From NCBI GenBank assembly GCA_009801015.1, contig VHZZ01007572.1, positions 9,322 through 30,676 on the forward strand: a stretch of 21,355 nucleotides of DNA, given 5' to 3'. Made by a program: the position numbers and the translations under genes. The notes beneath the pieces are model-generated. The model saw only the letters and a program-made list of their open reading frames with translations. It searched no databases and was not told the DNA's origin. Shown one piece after another: positions 1 through 8,689 of the stretch (its first letter is position 1; every line of letters starts with the position of its first letter). The DNA is from Silene noctiflora (Eukaryota; Streptophyta; Magnoliopsida; Caryophyllales; Caryophyllaceae).

Positions 1-1
1 A

Positions 2-112
2 AGAAATCTACTTAGGAGGAACAAGAAAGCTTTCAAAAGAGGTAAAGAGGTGTTTGATGATGCTCCGGATCGACTTCCGGGTGATGAGGTATGGGCGTTG
101 GTATGTGAATTC
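2..112 (+). pseudogene. Possible CACTA transposase (TNP2-like) remnant
   Basis: Frame 2 is open from the window edge for 37 codons and reads as plausible protein, including RRNKKAFKRGKEVFDDAPDR followed by LPGDEVWALV. By eye this resembles the segment of plant CACTA TNP2-type transposases with a basic KKAF run, then a proline and an L-x-G-x-x-V stretch. The coding character stops at about 110, where the subterminal GGCGACTG/CAGTCGCC motifs begin. This suggests that an internal deletion joined transposase sequence to the end of the element. The piece is short and recognised only from memory of family features, so the assignment is tentative. Confidence 0.4.
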
Positions 113-140
113 AGTCGCCACATTGACGACTGTCTACCAA

Positions 141-398
141 TTGGCGACTGCCCACCAATTGGCGACTGAACTCAGTCGCCAAAACAGAGTTCACAAACCA
201 GTAGCTACTGGTTGTGGCAGGTACATGGCGACTGAATTTCAGTCGCCAAATGTTCCAGTTGGCGACTGATATGGCAGTCGCCAAATTTGGCGACTGAAAT
301 CAGTCGCCCGAGTTGTAAAAGGCGACTACCGTCCGCGATTGACCACGGGCGACTAATTTCAGTCGCCAATTAGATATTGGCGACTGTTTTCAGTCGCC
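141..398. repeat. Subterminal palindrome array of the CACTA element
   Basis: Six short inverted-repeat units have arms GGCGACT(G)/CAGTCGCC around a 4-6 base centre: 161-180, 227-247, 261-282, 289-308, 348-367 and 379-398. Half-sites lie at 112-119, 143-150 and 321-327. Such subterminal arrays are the binding sites for the accessory transposition protein in En/Spm-type elements. Unit spacing is irregular, so this is not a simple tandem repeat. Confidence 0.8.
196..213. repeat. Perfect 18-bp palindrome within the CACTA end
   Basis: AACCAGTAGCTACTGGTT is its own reverse complement. It sits between the first and second GGCGACTG palindromes and shares no core with them. It could be a separate protein-binding or hairpin site, or chance. 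Confidence 0.6.
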
Positions 399-420
399 CG
401 ACTACAATTTTCTTGTAGTG

Positions 421-1463
421 GGTGGGACATTTTCTAAGTCTTTCAAAGACAGTTTGAAGGTCTTTGATATGGTCTTCTCTTTTCTTTGATTTGACAACCA
501 CGTCATCAACATAACACTCTATTGTTTTATGCAGCATGTCATCAAAGATCTTTTGCATGACACGTTGGTATGTAGCGCCAACATTCTTCAACCCAAATGG
601 CATGACCGTGTAGCAGAAGATGTCTTTTGGAGTTCGAAAACCTGTTGCTTCTTAGTCTTCTGATGTCATATGTATTTGATTGTAATCAGCAGTACAATCC
701 ATAAATGAGAGTGCTTCGTGACCAGTGGTTGCGTCAATCATCAACTCTGTGACTGACAAAGGGAAGTCATCTTTTGGGCATGCATCGTTAAGATTTCTGA
801 AGTCGACGCATATACGCAATTGTCCATTCTTCTTTCTGCCTGGGAAATGTTAGCTATTCAGGTAGGATATTTGACTTCGCGAATGAAACCTGCCTCTATG
901 AGTTTATTGACTTCCTTTTTAATTTCAGGTACAAGCTTCGGCCTAAACCGACGTTGAGACTGTTTTTTGGGATTGATGTCTTTCTTGATTGTTAAACGAT
1001 GAACTGCAACTTTTGGGCTGAGTCCAGGCATTTCTGTATAGCTCCAAGCAAAGACATCCTTGTATTCGACCAACAACTTGTAGTACTCCTCTTCTTCTTC
1101 CTTTGTGAGCAAAGCACTAACATATATAGGGCGAGGATCTTCAGCAGTTCCCAAGTTGAGTTCCTTGAGTTCATCCACAGTCGATTGCCCCCCGTCTTCA
1201 AGCGTTTCAGGGGCCTCATCAGCCTCAAATTCTTCGTTCTCGTCAGGTATCTCTTCTACTGTGATGTGATATGACGACGTTGCAACTTCTAAGTCTTTTG
1301 GCTTCTTTGCACCAGAGGGACGTGAAGATGAAGGAACAAGCTCTTCAACTTTTTTTGACTGGCCTGTGAGAACTAGTACACACCTCAGGGCTTGGAGCGG
1401 CTCATGTTGGATGATATACACTACTTGCATATGTTTCATAAGGGAGGATATTGCGCTTCTCAA
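421..1463 (-). pseudogene. Ty3/gypsy reverse transcriptase pseudogene
   Basis: The reading frame from 1463 to 858 carries an acidic linker, then SALLTKEEEEEYYKLL, EYKDVFAWSY, the RRFRP segment and KLIEAGFIREV, the region just before the RT fingers. It stops at a TGA (857-855) where the family has tryptophan. A frameshift near 840 follows, and the frame then continues through VDFRNLNDACPKDDFPLS and FMDC to another stop (TAA) before the segment that leads into MPFGLKN at 603. The catalytic YVDD box is at 513-502. The coding match ends at 421 at the CACTA terminus; RT thumb, RNase H and integrase are absent from the window. With at least two nonsense changes and one frameshift it cannot encode a working enzyme. 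Confidence 0.85.
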
Positions 1464-2225
1464 GTCATCACTTGCTCTTATTTCTTCTTCACTTTGTTTT
1501 GCATAAGTTGAGAGAGGATGACCCTCACCATTATCCTAGCTTCTTGAGAGCCCCTAGTCAACTGAAGACTGTTTTGATGGACCGCCCAAGTGATCGTATA
1601 TTGTACCCTTCTTTTTTGTGTGCAACGAAGGCGTTGATGTTTTGACTTTACTTTCACCTTGATCGTCAAGTCTATCAATGACAGAAGTGTGTTTGCTTGA
1701 GGCACTTGGCCTTCCTAGCCTTGTAAATACAGAAGGATGAGACTTTTCTGTGGATGGACTTATTCGATAGAAAACTGAAGATGAATACATCTTTTCTTCT
1801 TCTTCTTCATTTTCTTCAACCTCTTCCACTGTGATATGCTAAGAAGATGTAGTAGCTTCTTTTCTACGGGCACCAATCTTTACTGGTGTAGGAGACTCAT
1901 ATCCAAGTCCAGGTTTAGCCATTATGAAGCTTCCTTCTTACTTGAACAGCTTTTGCTGCGCCTTATTAAGACCGTATGACTCAACTTCTATAATCTTACC
2001 AAGTGGAGTAGGATTTTTAAAGTCATAACCAGTCTTTGCGAGCAACTTGTAAGCATTAGAGTCAAATATCCCCATGTTTTCCTCATTTGACGATTGACTG
2101 GATGAACACACGAAACCAGTTAGAGGAGGTTTTACCATCTTTGTTTGAGATGAACTTGGCAGAGGTGAAATGATTTTGGCAACCCATTCTTGCTTGATCA
2201 CCTGACTCGACTTATTTTTGTCCAT
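1464..2225 (-). pseudogene. Tat-type polyprotein linker remnant
   Basis: The first block, 2225 to 1938, contains KLLAKTGYDFKNPTPLGK and YGLNKAQQKLF, phrases that precede reverse transcriptase in Tat-like polyproteins. A TAA at the end of this block and a TAG near 1842 interrupt one frame, which then continues to 1554 with an acidic EENEEEEEK run and RLGRPSASSK. A frame change near 1550 leads into the RT pseudogene. The HITVEE motif occurs here and again at about 1250 in the next block, so the linker has an internal duplication. No enzymatic domain is visible. Confidence 0.65.
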
Positions 2226-2297
2226 AGTCTCTGTCTTTGATGTTGGACATTCAGCAAAAGGACTCTCTCCATCTCTGCGACGAGACTTCGAGATAGA

Positions 2298-2903
2298 TGT
2301 AGCGCAGTAATTTTATTAATAAATATCAAAAGTACGTGTATAATCTCTAATGTATCCTCTGATTCTAATATGTCGTAGGGGTACATGTACGCAGTACATG
2401 TGAAGGGTGCTTTGTAGACATTTAATTACTCTACGAGCGATATTAATTTGATTTTTTGAGAGGGTCGCGATGACTTGAATCTCTCTTTAAGGTTTGAATT
2501 TGTGATTGAATCTTCAACGCAGGCGGCACTATTTGATGTGCTTGTTGACTGCTTGCAATGATTTTAATAGAGAAGATTTGTAGGAATTTGTACCTTGTTC
2601 TCTTTAGCTCTTTTGCAATTATGAATTTCCAACCCCGAATGAATGAGGAGAGCTTTGTATTTATAAAGTTTTGATTCTCCTTGTTGGACTTTAGTGGTCA
2701 CAGGCCCATTTGTGGGTTTATTAGTTAACTTGACCCAAATTTGCTTCTTTTAGGGATCCAAATAGCTCACTGTGTAATTCGAATCAACCCATATTTCATT
2801 TAATCGGGACAAAATAATTAAATTAAGTTAAAATTTGGTATTAACTCAAAATAATTATTTTATTTCATTTATTTTGCATATTAATAAATTTTTCGTGCCT
2901 ACA
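2298..2903 (-). repeat. Probable 5' LTR of the Ty3/gypsy element
   Basis: Read on the minus strand it starts TGTAGGCACG at 2903, in line with the TG...CA rule and with Tat-type LTRs. It is AT-rich in its first part and contains a TATAAATA box at 2665-2658. The 3' boundary is less certain: I place it at the CTACA ending at 2298, because no clear tRNA primer-binding site follows. The partner LTR lies outside the window or is lost, so the boundaries cannot be confirmed by comparing the two. Confidence 0.5.
2658..2665 (-). promoter_or_regulatory. TATA box in the LTR
   Basis: TATAAATA on the minus strand, flanked by CTT and CAAAGC, lies about 240 bp inside the presumed LTR, where a U3 promoter would sit. 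Transcription would run towards lower coordinates, into the retroelement remnant. No activity is implied for this decayed copy. Confidence 0.5.
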
Positions 2904-3081
2904 GTTATAAATGTACATGGGCATGACTATTGCAAAAAGATTTTATAGATATAATTAGATTTGTGAAAAAGTATAGTCGCAATACCTAAATTTAATAGCA
3001 TCATCAAAAGGACGTGGTCCATTTGTCCAAGAATGAGACTCATGAAAGCCATGGACCATTGATTTAAAAAATGGACTTTGA

Positions 3082-3360
3082 GGGTGTGTTTGGATTGAGG
3101 GGTTTGGAGGGAAAAGAAAGGGAGAGAGAGTAGGGGATATAAAATCCCTTGTTTGGATAGCAATGGAAGGGGAAAAATTTGGCGGGATCCATTTTCCCTC
3201 CTTCAAGACAAATCAAAATCTCTTCATAAGAGGCAAGATTTGGAAGGAAAATGTATCCAAACACCCACACTCCATTCTCCCCCCTTCCCTTCTCTCCCTT
3301 TCCCTTCCCTCCTTCCCCCTCCCCTTCTTTTCTCTCCACTTTTGCTATCCAAACACACCC
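3082..3360. mobile_element. Tourist-like (PIF/Harbinger) MITE, copy 1
   Basis: A 279-bp non-coding element starts GGGTGTGTTTGGAT and ends with the reverse complement, ATCCAAACACACCC. It is flanked by TGA (3079-3081) and TAA (3361-3363), read as a 3-bp target duplication with one change; TAA is intact in the sister copy at 5866. The left arm is purine-rich (GGAGGGAAAAGAAAGG) and the right arm is the pyrimidine-rich complement, so the whole element can fold on itself. The TGTTTGGAT motif recurs inside each arm (about 3149 and 3254). Open frames within it are an effect of low complexity and are not genes. Confidence 0.75.
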
Positions 3361-3363
3361 TAA

Positions 3364-3749
3364 AGGAACCTGACGTCTATAAACTGTTGATAGGAATTTA
3401 ATGGTGGAATATCTATAACTTCAATTTTGAGAAAAACTTTTTAAAAAATTTACAGACTTTAAATTCATTAATTACTGCTGGGTTTTGTGGGTTTCAGGTT
3501 GCTAGAAATAACCCACTGCAACTGCACTGCACTGCACACATGCTTTACTGTCACATTGTCAGTAACTGACTTGATAGTAACACAAATATTAACTCGTCAT
3601 CTTTATTGATTTCAGTCCCCTCACTATTTTTACTCGAACTTTTTCAAATAATACAGTTATAATGCATGTAACGTCCCGATCGATTGTAAGTTGTAACTTG
3701 TATTGACACTTGACCAGAGTACATTTTACTTGATACAATAATTCAATAA
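3364..3749. other. Intergenic stretch without recognisable genes
   Basis: AT-rich DNA with a short CTGCA iteration near 3517-3536. I see no gene, RNA or transposon end here. Confidence 0.6.
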
Positions 3750-3925
3750 TAGGTCTCCCATTGTCCGTTACAAGTTTGTGATGGGTCAAGTATCATCCAC
3801 ATGGGTAGATAAGACAAAAAATAAAATACATAGGAAATCACAAATGACTTGTCTTTATCCGTTCATATGGGTTTTATTTGACCCATCACAAACTTGTGAC
3901 GGATGTCAACCGTCACAAATGAGAA
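3750..3925. mobile_element. Foldback/MITE-like element
   Basis: A 23-bp sequence at 3767-3789 (GTTACAAGTTTGTGATGGGT plus CAA) is repeated inverted at 3878-3900 with one mismatch. The symmetry continues inwards (CCACATGGGTAGATAAGAC against the complement of GTCTTTATCCGTTCATATGGG) and outwards (GGTCTCCCATTGT against the complement of ACAAATGAGAA). The right arm has about 11 extra bases containing a second CCGTCACAA. There is no coding capacity. I could not identify a target duplication, so the superfamily is open. Confidence 0.6.
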
Positions 3926-4190
3926 TTTGTAATAATACAATCAAGGGTATAGACATTAGAAAAGGTTATTAGAATCAACTTTGGATCGAAGGTGTAGTCA
4001 AAGAATTGAATCGTTAAGTCGAATTGAGGATAAGCTATAAATGACTTGGGTAAATAATTTTACGTAAAATAAAATTTGGTTTTTTTACGATGTAACTTTG
4101 TGTCTTCTCAGATTCTACATATATCTTCGATTTTTCAAAATCACATAAGATACCCCTGAAGTTATTATATTATTCAGTAAATAATTGAAG

Positions 4191-4289
4191 TGTTAAAATT
4201 TTACGTTTTTAAATATTCTATTTGGGCGATTTTGGATGATTCTCAACCAAAAATCAATGTTAAAATTTTACCTTTTTAAATATTCTATG
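4191..4289. repeat. Two 31-bp direct repeats, 68-bp period
   Basis: A 31-base sequence starting TGTTAAAATTTTAC and ending TTTTTAAATATTCTAT occurs at 4191-4221 and 4259-4289, differing only at a G/C after TTTTAC. The 37 bp between them are not repeated again. This looks like a recent local duplication. Confidence 0.75.
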
Positions 4290-4526
4290 ATTTCTATCCA
4301 GTTTCAAAAGTCTGTTTGGGAAACCCATGAAATTGGAATTGGGCAGGACATATATGGTTGATGTCATCGAATTTTTTTTGTTTGGAAGAAAAAATATTGT
4401 ATCGTAAAATATTTGCGATCAGAAAGAATATCATAAATAAAAATATTGTGATGGAATTTGCTAAACAAAAAGAAACGTAAATAGTGATTGAATTGAAATG
4501 AATACAATATGTTAGGAATTTGAGAG

Positions 4527-4849
4527 TAGGGGTGCTCACCGGTCCAGAACCGAACCGGACCGCAAAGACCCGCGGACCGGACAGGCCCATATCCCAAACC
4601 CGGAGACCGGACCGGTTAGGTGGGAACACGGACCGGACTAGATCGGAACCCTTTAGGTCCGATTTTTACTGGGTTTGGACCGAACCGGTTGTATTTTTAA
4701 AGGCAATTTGTGGTGATTTTTTTGCTTGGACTGGACCGGACCGGACCGGAGACCGGTCACAATATTTATGTGGACCCGGAGATCGGACCGGATTATATTT
4801 GGTCCAGACCGGACCGTTAGCGATCCGATCTACTTTATATGCAGCCCTA
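4527..4849. mobile_element. hAT-type MITE with 8-bp target duplication
   Basis: The element begins TAGGGGTGC and ends GCAGCCCTA, a 9-bp terminal inverted repeat with one mismatch of the hAT form. It is flanked on both sides by the identical 8-bp TTTGAGAG (4519-4526 and 4850-4857), the duplication length of hAT transposases. The 323-bp interior is much more GC-rich than its surroundings and is built from many copies of CCGGACCGG/CCGGTCC-type words. It has no transposase, so it is non-autonomous. A long open frame across it is produced by the repeats. Confidence 0.85.
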
Positions 4850-4857
4850 TTTGAGAG

Positions 4858-5868
4858 TCTCGAATTTTAACTGAGTTTTATAGGAGTCTTCCTTATTACT
4901 CCGTATTTTTTTTGGCACCCAAAATAAGAAGAATAAATTTGGTGCATCTTAACTTTACTTATACTTTTAAGTTATTTAATACATAAATGAAAATTTTCTA
5001 TCTTTTAATTATTTAAATAAAATTAAATTAAAAAAAGCCATATTTTTTCATTCATATTTTTTCATTCTCTATAAATAGAGATCAATTTTAATATACTTTA
5101 AAACATGATTTTTTCATCTTTTATTCGCTTATGTAAAATAGCTCTTTTTGTAAAACAACTTTATAAGTTAATAGCCAAACACCTACCATTTTGGTGTGAA
5201 ATAAATTACTTAAAAAACTCATTTTTAGAAACATAAACATTTATTTGTAAAATTAGATCAAATAAATTCAAAATGGTTAGAAATATTGGGGTTTAAGAAT
5301 ATCATTGGGCTTTCATTGCGCCATGAGATGGACTTGGATTACCCTTGTTTGCACCACATGGTCCTTATAACATACGAAAAATAAACCCAATTCAGTTTAC
5401 CTATTTTTCTAGGACCTTTATATACTGTCTATGCCTGAAAACGTGAATAAAATTGTGATTGGAATTTTGGCCTTTTGCTTAATTTGAACGATTATGAACG
5501 ATTTCTAACTTATCTTTTGAGTTGGTTTGAAAGTCGATAGTTTTAACTTACCTCACTTATTCGAAAGGTTGAGATAGATTGATCCTACTTTAGAGGATCA
5601 AACTAGTTTTCTTACCTTATTAAAAAAGAAGAAGAAAAAAATGAATGCTTTCTAGCTAACATGGTTAGTTGGTTACATGATTGCGGACATGCTTGGTAAA
5701 CAATAGAAACAGATACATAATAATTATCAATACCGCATAAATGTATAATGTAGATTTTAATGGCATATTTGACTATCATATGAAATTAGCTGAGTTAAGT
5801 CAAAATGTTTGGTTATTTGGCTATTTTTTTCCATTGTCTATGTCTTAGTTATATCCCTAGGGGTCTAA
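4858..5868. other. AT-rich intergenic DNA, no gene seen
   Basis: Contains poly-A/T stretches and a short direct repeat near 5040-5065 (CATATTTTTTCATTC twice). I see no coding signal or transposon with both ends. Confidence 0.6.
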
Positions 5869-6080
5869 GGGTGTGTTTGGATTTAGTGATTTGGAGGGAA
5901 AAGAAAGGGAGGGAGAGTAAGAGATTTAAAATCCTTTGTTTGGATAACAAATAAAGGTGGAGGGAATTGGAGGGAGAGAGATTTGGAGAGAAATTATATC
6001 CAAACACCCACATCCCATTAGCCCTCCCCTTCCCTTACCTCCCTTTCTCTTCCCTCCTTCCCCTCCAAATATTCAAACAT
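5869..6080. mobile_element. Tourist-like MITE, copy 2 (right end eroded)
   Basis: It starts GGGTGTGTTTGGAT after TAA (5866-5868) and follows copy 1 (3082-3360) through GATTTGGAGGGAAAAGAAAG, the inner TTGTTTGGATA, ATATCCAAACACCCACATCCCATT and the CCTTCCCTT-type pyrimidine tract. The right terminus is damaged: where copy 1 ends ATCCAAACACACCC this copy has ATTCAAACAT, so the terminal repeat is lost. Same family and same orientation as copy 1. Confidence 0.7.
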
Positions 6081-6133
6081 TGGAGGGGGAGAGATACGGA
6101 AGTATGATGTTAATAACAAATATTCAAACATTG
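6066..6133. repeat. 17-bp direct repeat flanking a 34-bp insert
   Basis: CAAATATTCAAACATTG is found at 6066-6082 and again at 6117-6133. It overlaps the degraded right end of the second Tourist-like element. This is consistent with a duplication made during repair or excision at that end. Confidence 0.7.
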
Positions 6134-6190
6134 TAAATTCTAGACAATATGCATTACCAAAAACACGAAATTACTTGCACAAATTTTTAA

Positions 6191-6347
6191 GAGAGACGTT
6201 CTCTTATTAATGTTAGTGAGAGAAGTGAGAGACCTCTCTCATAAGAGTTAGTTATTATTTTTATTTAAATTTTATCTTTTTCTTTTTAGTTAGTTTTTAA
6301 TTTATTTATTTATTATCTCTCACTAATGTGGTGAGAGATAGTCTCTC
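6191..6347. mobile_element. Short inverted-repeat element (MITE-like)
   Basis: The left end (GAGAGACGTTCTCT ... GTTAGTGAGAGA) matches the reverse complement of the right end (GAGAGACTATCTCT ... ATTAGTGAGAGA) over about 35 bp, imperfectly. The interior is AT-rich with TTTATTTATT runs. There is no coding capacity. The exact boundaries and target duplication are uncertain. Confidence 0.5.
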
Positions 6348-6357
6348 GGAAGACTTA

Positions 6358-8150
6358 CTAAGTTAGTTGATTGAATGATCAATCGACCATTTAGGCCAAA
6401 ATCTACTATTTCCCTTAATATGTTGTTTATGAAACATGACTTACATATGATTCATAGAGTTAATCCAAAAATTTCGAGGAGGCAAGATAAACTTAGATAT
6501 CTCCTTTTTTAACGAAACATTTAGTCTCATTGGGAAATTCACTAATATATGCACAGTTGTGAGCTTAGATATCTCTCGATTTTAGTCTATTCCTCAATTG
6601 GAATTTGGATGTGAATAATGTTTTTTTTTTCTTTTCTTGGGAAAATCTTAGATTTTCTATGTTTTGGAAATGATTATCTGATTATTAAACTACTTGAGCG
6701 ACTTAATCGGTTAGCCAGACATGAAGATTGTTTCCCGGGCTCATATATAAATAGTTGTGTCAAGCTTACCATATCATCAACGAGACGATATTATATATCA
6801 GATTATCATAACTACTCTGGACTTGTTAATGATTAAATTCTAAATTTAATTAGTTTATTTCAAATTTAACATTGTCGTTTTGTCACATAATCAGCTCATA
6901 AGGATTTTTACGCGCTTTTTTTCCAACCAATAACTAATTATATCTGTATTTGTACATGTTTAGTGTGATAATGCTTATAGTCCCTTTGGTTGTAGTTCAT
7001 GCATTGTAAGTCGAACTTGAGGAGCTTAAATGGTGGTCATTAACTGACATTTTGATAGCAATTGTAGGCATTGAACACTTCTCAGTTCTTAGCAACTATA
7101 GTATATTTTCTACCCTAATCATTTATTTATTTTTCATTAAAATGCTACTTAAAAAAGAGATAAAAGCTAAACAAATGATGTAAATATTCGGATAAGTTGA
7201 TTCAGGCCAATGGCACGAAAAGACTAATATACTCTTGTAGCTCATTTGTGTTTGGTGGATTTGACTACATTTTGAGGATTTGTAGATTACAACCATTCAT
7301 TGAGCATGATGTAGTAGTATATATGCTCTTGTACCAAACTTTGCATACTTTTGTGATACCACTGCCGTTTGTTTGTATATGATATTATGATGTAAAATTG
7401 GACAAATTTTCACGAGTCATCCATGAATAAATTAAACAAGTCTATTGTTTGTACTTTGTACACCGGGTACAAGTAAAAGAAATGAGAAAAATGGGTTAAC
7501 ATGAGCGCTCATTTTTGTTAAAATTGAAAAAAATCGAAGTTTTTTAGTCTCCCCCTATCGGAGAATACTGGCTCCGCCCTACCTTGCAATTTGTATGTCC
7601 TAAATAATTCGGCATTTTACATTTGTGCATCGTATAAAATCATACGAATCAAATTTTAAACTTACAATTAACCAAGATCAAATCCTTAATATTTTTACTT
7701 GACATAACGTTAGAGTGTTTATTGGACTTGAATCATATACATAGAGACAACGGTTGATCAAGTGAACTTAATAACCCAAAACAACTACTTTGTATAAGTG
7801 AATAGTGACCTGAGTTTGCTCAAGTTTAGACTGTATCTCAATTTTTTTTACAAACCCTGCATGTGCAGTGGGTGTGGTCGAGCCAGATGTACATACCTAG
7901 CTTTGAGCCTAATCCAACCCGACCAGATAAAATATGCTTTTGGGCTCAAATTGTTTTTTCGTGCTATGTATAACTTATTGGATCAGATGAATCATCCAAT
8001 ACTTTAAATTAAATTAACTTACAATTATAGGACTAATTTATAAAATTTGGGAAAACAATAATCTTATGTTAAACTACATCAAAATTATGCTCCAAATCAA
8101 GAAAAAAAAACCAATAGTCCAACCTAAAGATCTAAAAATATACTTCGGCA
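6358..8150. other. AT-rich intergenic DNA, no gene seen
   Basis: Scattered short open frames (for example 6618-6836 and 7197-7382) show no recognisable domain, splice context or codon bias. No transposon with both ends was found. Confidence 0.55.
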
Positions 8151-8159
8151 CCTTTTGAA

Positions 8160-8560
8160 TCGGGGCATCGTTTTTTTGGCAAGGATACGGGATACAAACC
8201 GATTAGAAGATCAAGTTGAACCGGAAGAAGGAAGTAAAGCAGGGCTATTTATAAAGATGGAAATGGCCATAACATGGCCCAGACCCACGAATGTGAGTTT
8301 CGTGCCACGCCGGTGAAATGAAATGGCGGCGCAGGCATGACTTACAGTGTGTCGTGACTCGTGCCATGTTTGAGCGTGTCTGAGCAATTTGTCCACTTAA
8401 GCCTTATTTCTTTGTATTTTGGGTCACATTCTTTTTTCTCAAACTCCAGCCCAGGCCAACTCACGGCCCATGGAGTGTCATGTCGTGCCAAAGTGGCCCA
8501 CAAACCGTGCTGGAGCGTACCGGCTCAACCGTCGCATGTCCACTTCCATCTCTAGCTATT
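8160..8560. repeat. Locally GC-rich block, probable repeat relic
   Basis: Within AT-rich surroundings this block has many TCGTGCC, GTGCCA and CGTGTC words on both strands (for example near 8300, 8350, 8360 and 8483), plus GGCCCA words. Its composition resembles relics of a GC-rich plant DNA transposon, but I cannot define ends. It lies about 460-860 bp upstream of the zinc-finger gene's start codon and could instead contain promoter elements. Confidence 0.3.
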
Positions 8561-8689
8561 TGATCACCTCGGATAAACTATATTTTTTAGGGAAAAGAAA
8601 AAAGATCTGAATCAATCGGGTTGAACCAAAGGATCTATCCAAAATTATTTGACCAAGGCCCTCTAAAATACGGGTCGGGTTGATGATGA

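Larger units (their letters stand above)
1..420. mobile_element. CACTA (En/Spm-type) DNA transposon, one terminus
   Basis: Read on the minus strand from 420, the sequence begins CACTACAAGAAAATTGTAGT, the terminal inverted repeat typical of plant CACTA elements. Behind it (down to about 112) lies a dense array of GGCGACTG/CAGTCGCC motifs, as expected for the subterminal region that binds the element's own TNPA-like protein. The insertion point is sharp: at 421 the sequence returns to reverse transcriptase code of a retroelement. CACTA elements make 3-bp target duplications, so GGT at 421-423 should recur beyond the far end, which lies left of the window. Only this terminus and perhaps a transposase scrap (2-112) are visible, so whether the whole element is autonomous is unknown. 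Superfamily assignment is strong; the left extent is cut by the window edge. Confidence 0.85.
421..2903 (-). mobile_element. Degenerate Ty3/gypsy retrotransposon (Tat-like), 5' part
   Basis: The order on the minus strand is an LTR (2903 to about 2298), a low-complexity acidic/serine-rich linker, then the amino-terminal half of reverse transcriptase, cut at 421 by the CACTA insertion. The phrases EYKDVFAWSY, KLIEAGFIREV, MPFGLKN and YVDD are characteristic of plant Ty3/gypsy reverse transcriptase, and the KNPTPLGK and GLNK linker phrases point to the Tat/Ogre-type lineage. No gag or zinc knuckle and no protease DTG motif is visible between LTR and linker, so an internal deletion has probably removed them. 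The frame is broken repeatedly. If TG at 2903-2902 is the true 5' end, GTTAT at 2904-2908 would be one copy of a 5-bp target duplication; its partner is not in the window. Confidence 0.8.

Noticed and set aside
112..398. Regularly recurring palindromes resembling a CRISPR array
   Set aside because: The spacers are irregular and very short, the genome is a plant, and the array is the subterminal region of a CACTA transposon.
999..1274. Plus-strand open frame across the retroelement
   Set aside because: It is antisense to the recognisable reverse transcriptase/linker code on the minus strand.
3064..3401. Overlapping open frames of Gly/Glu-rich or Pro/Ser/Leu-rich sequence
   Set aside because: They lie inside a Tourist-like MITE and result from purine and pyrimidine tracts.
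4520..4870. 116-residue open frame rich in Arg-Thr-Gly-Pro
   Set aside because: It coincides with the hAT MITE and is generated by its CCGGACCGG-type repeats.
7555..7580. CTGGCTCCGCC word also seen in similar form near 19706
   Set aside because: Too short to define a repeat; no shared flanks found.
8361..8610. Two overlapping 63-64 residue frames just upstream of the CCCH gene
   Set aside because: There is no domain, no splice support, and low-complexity GC-rich repeat composition.
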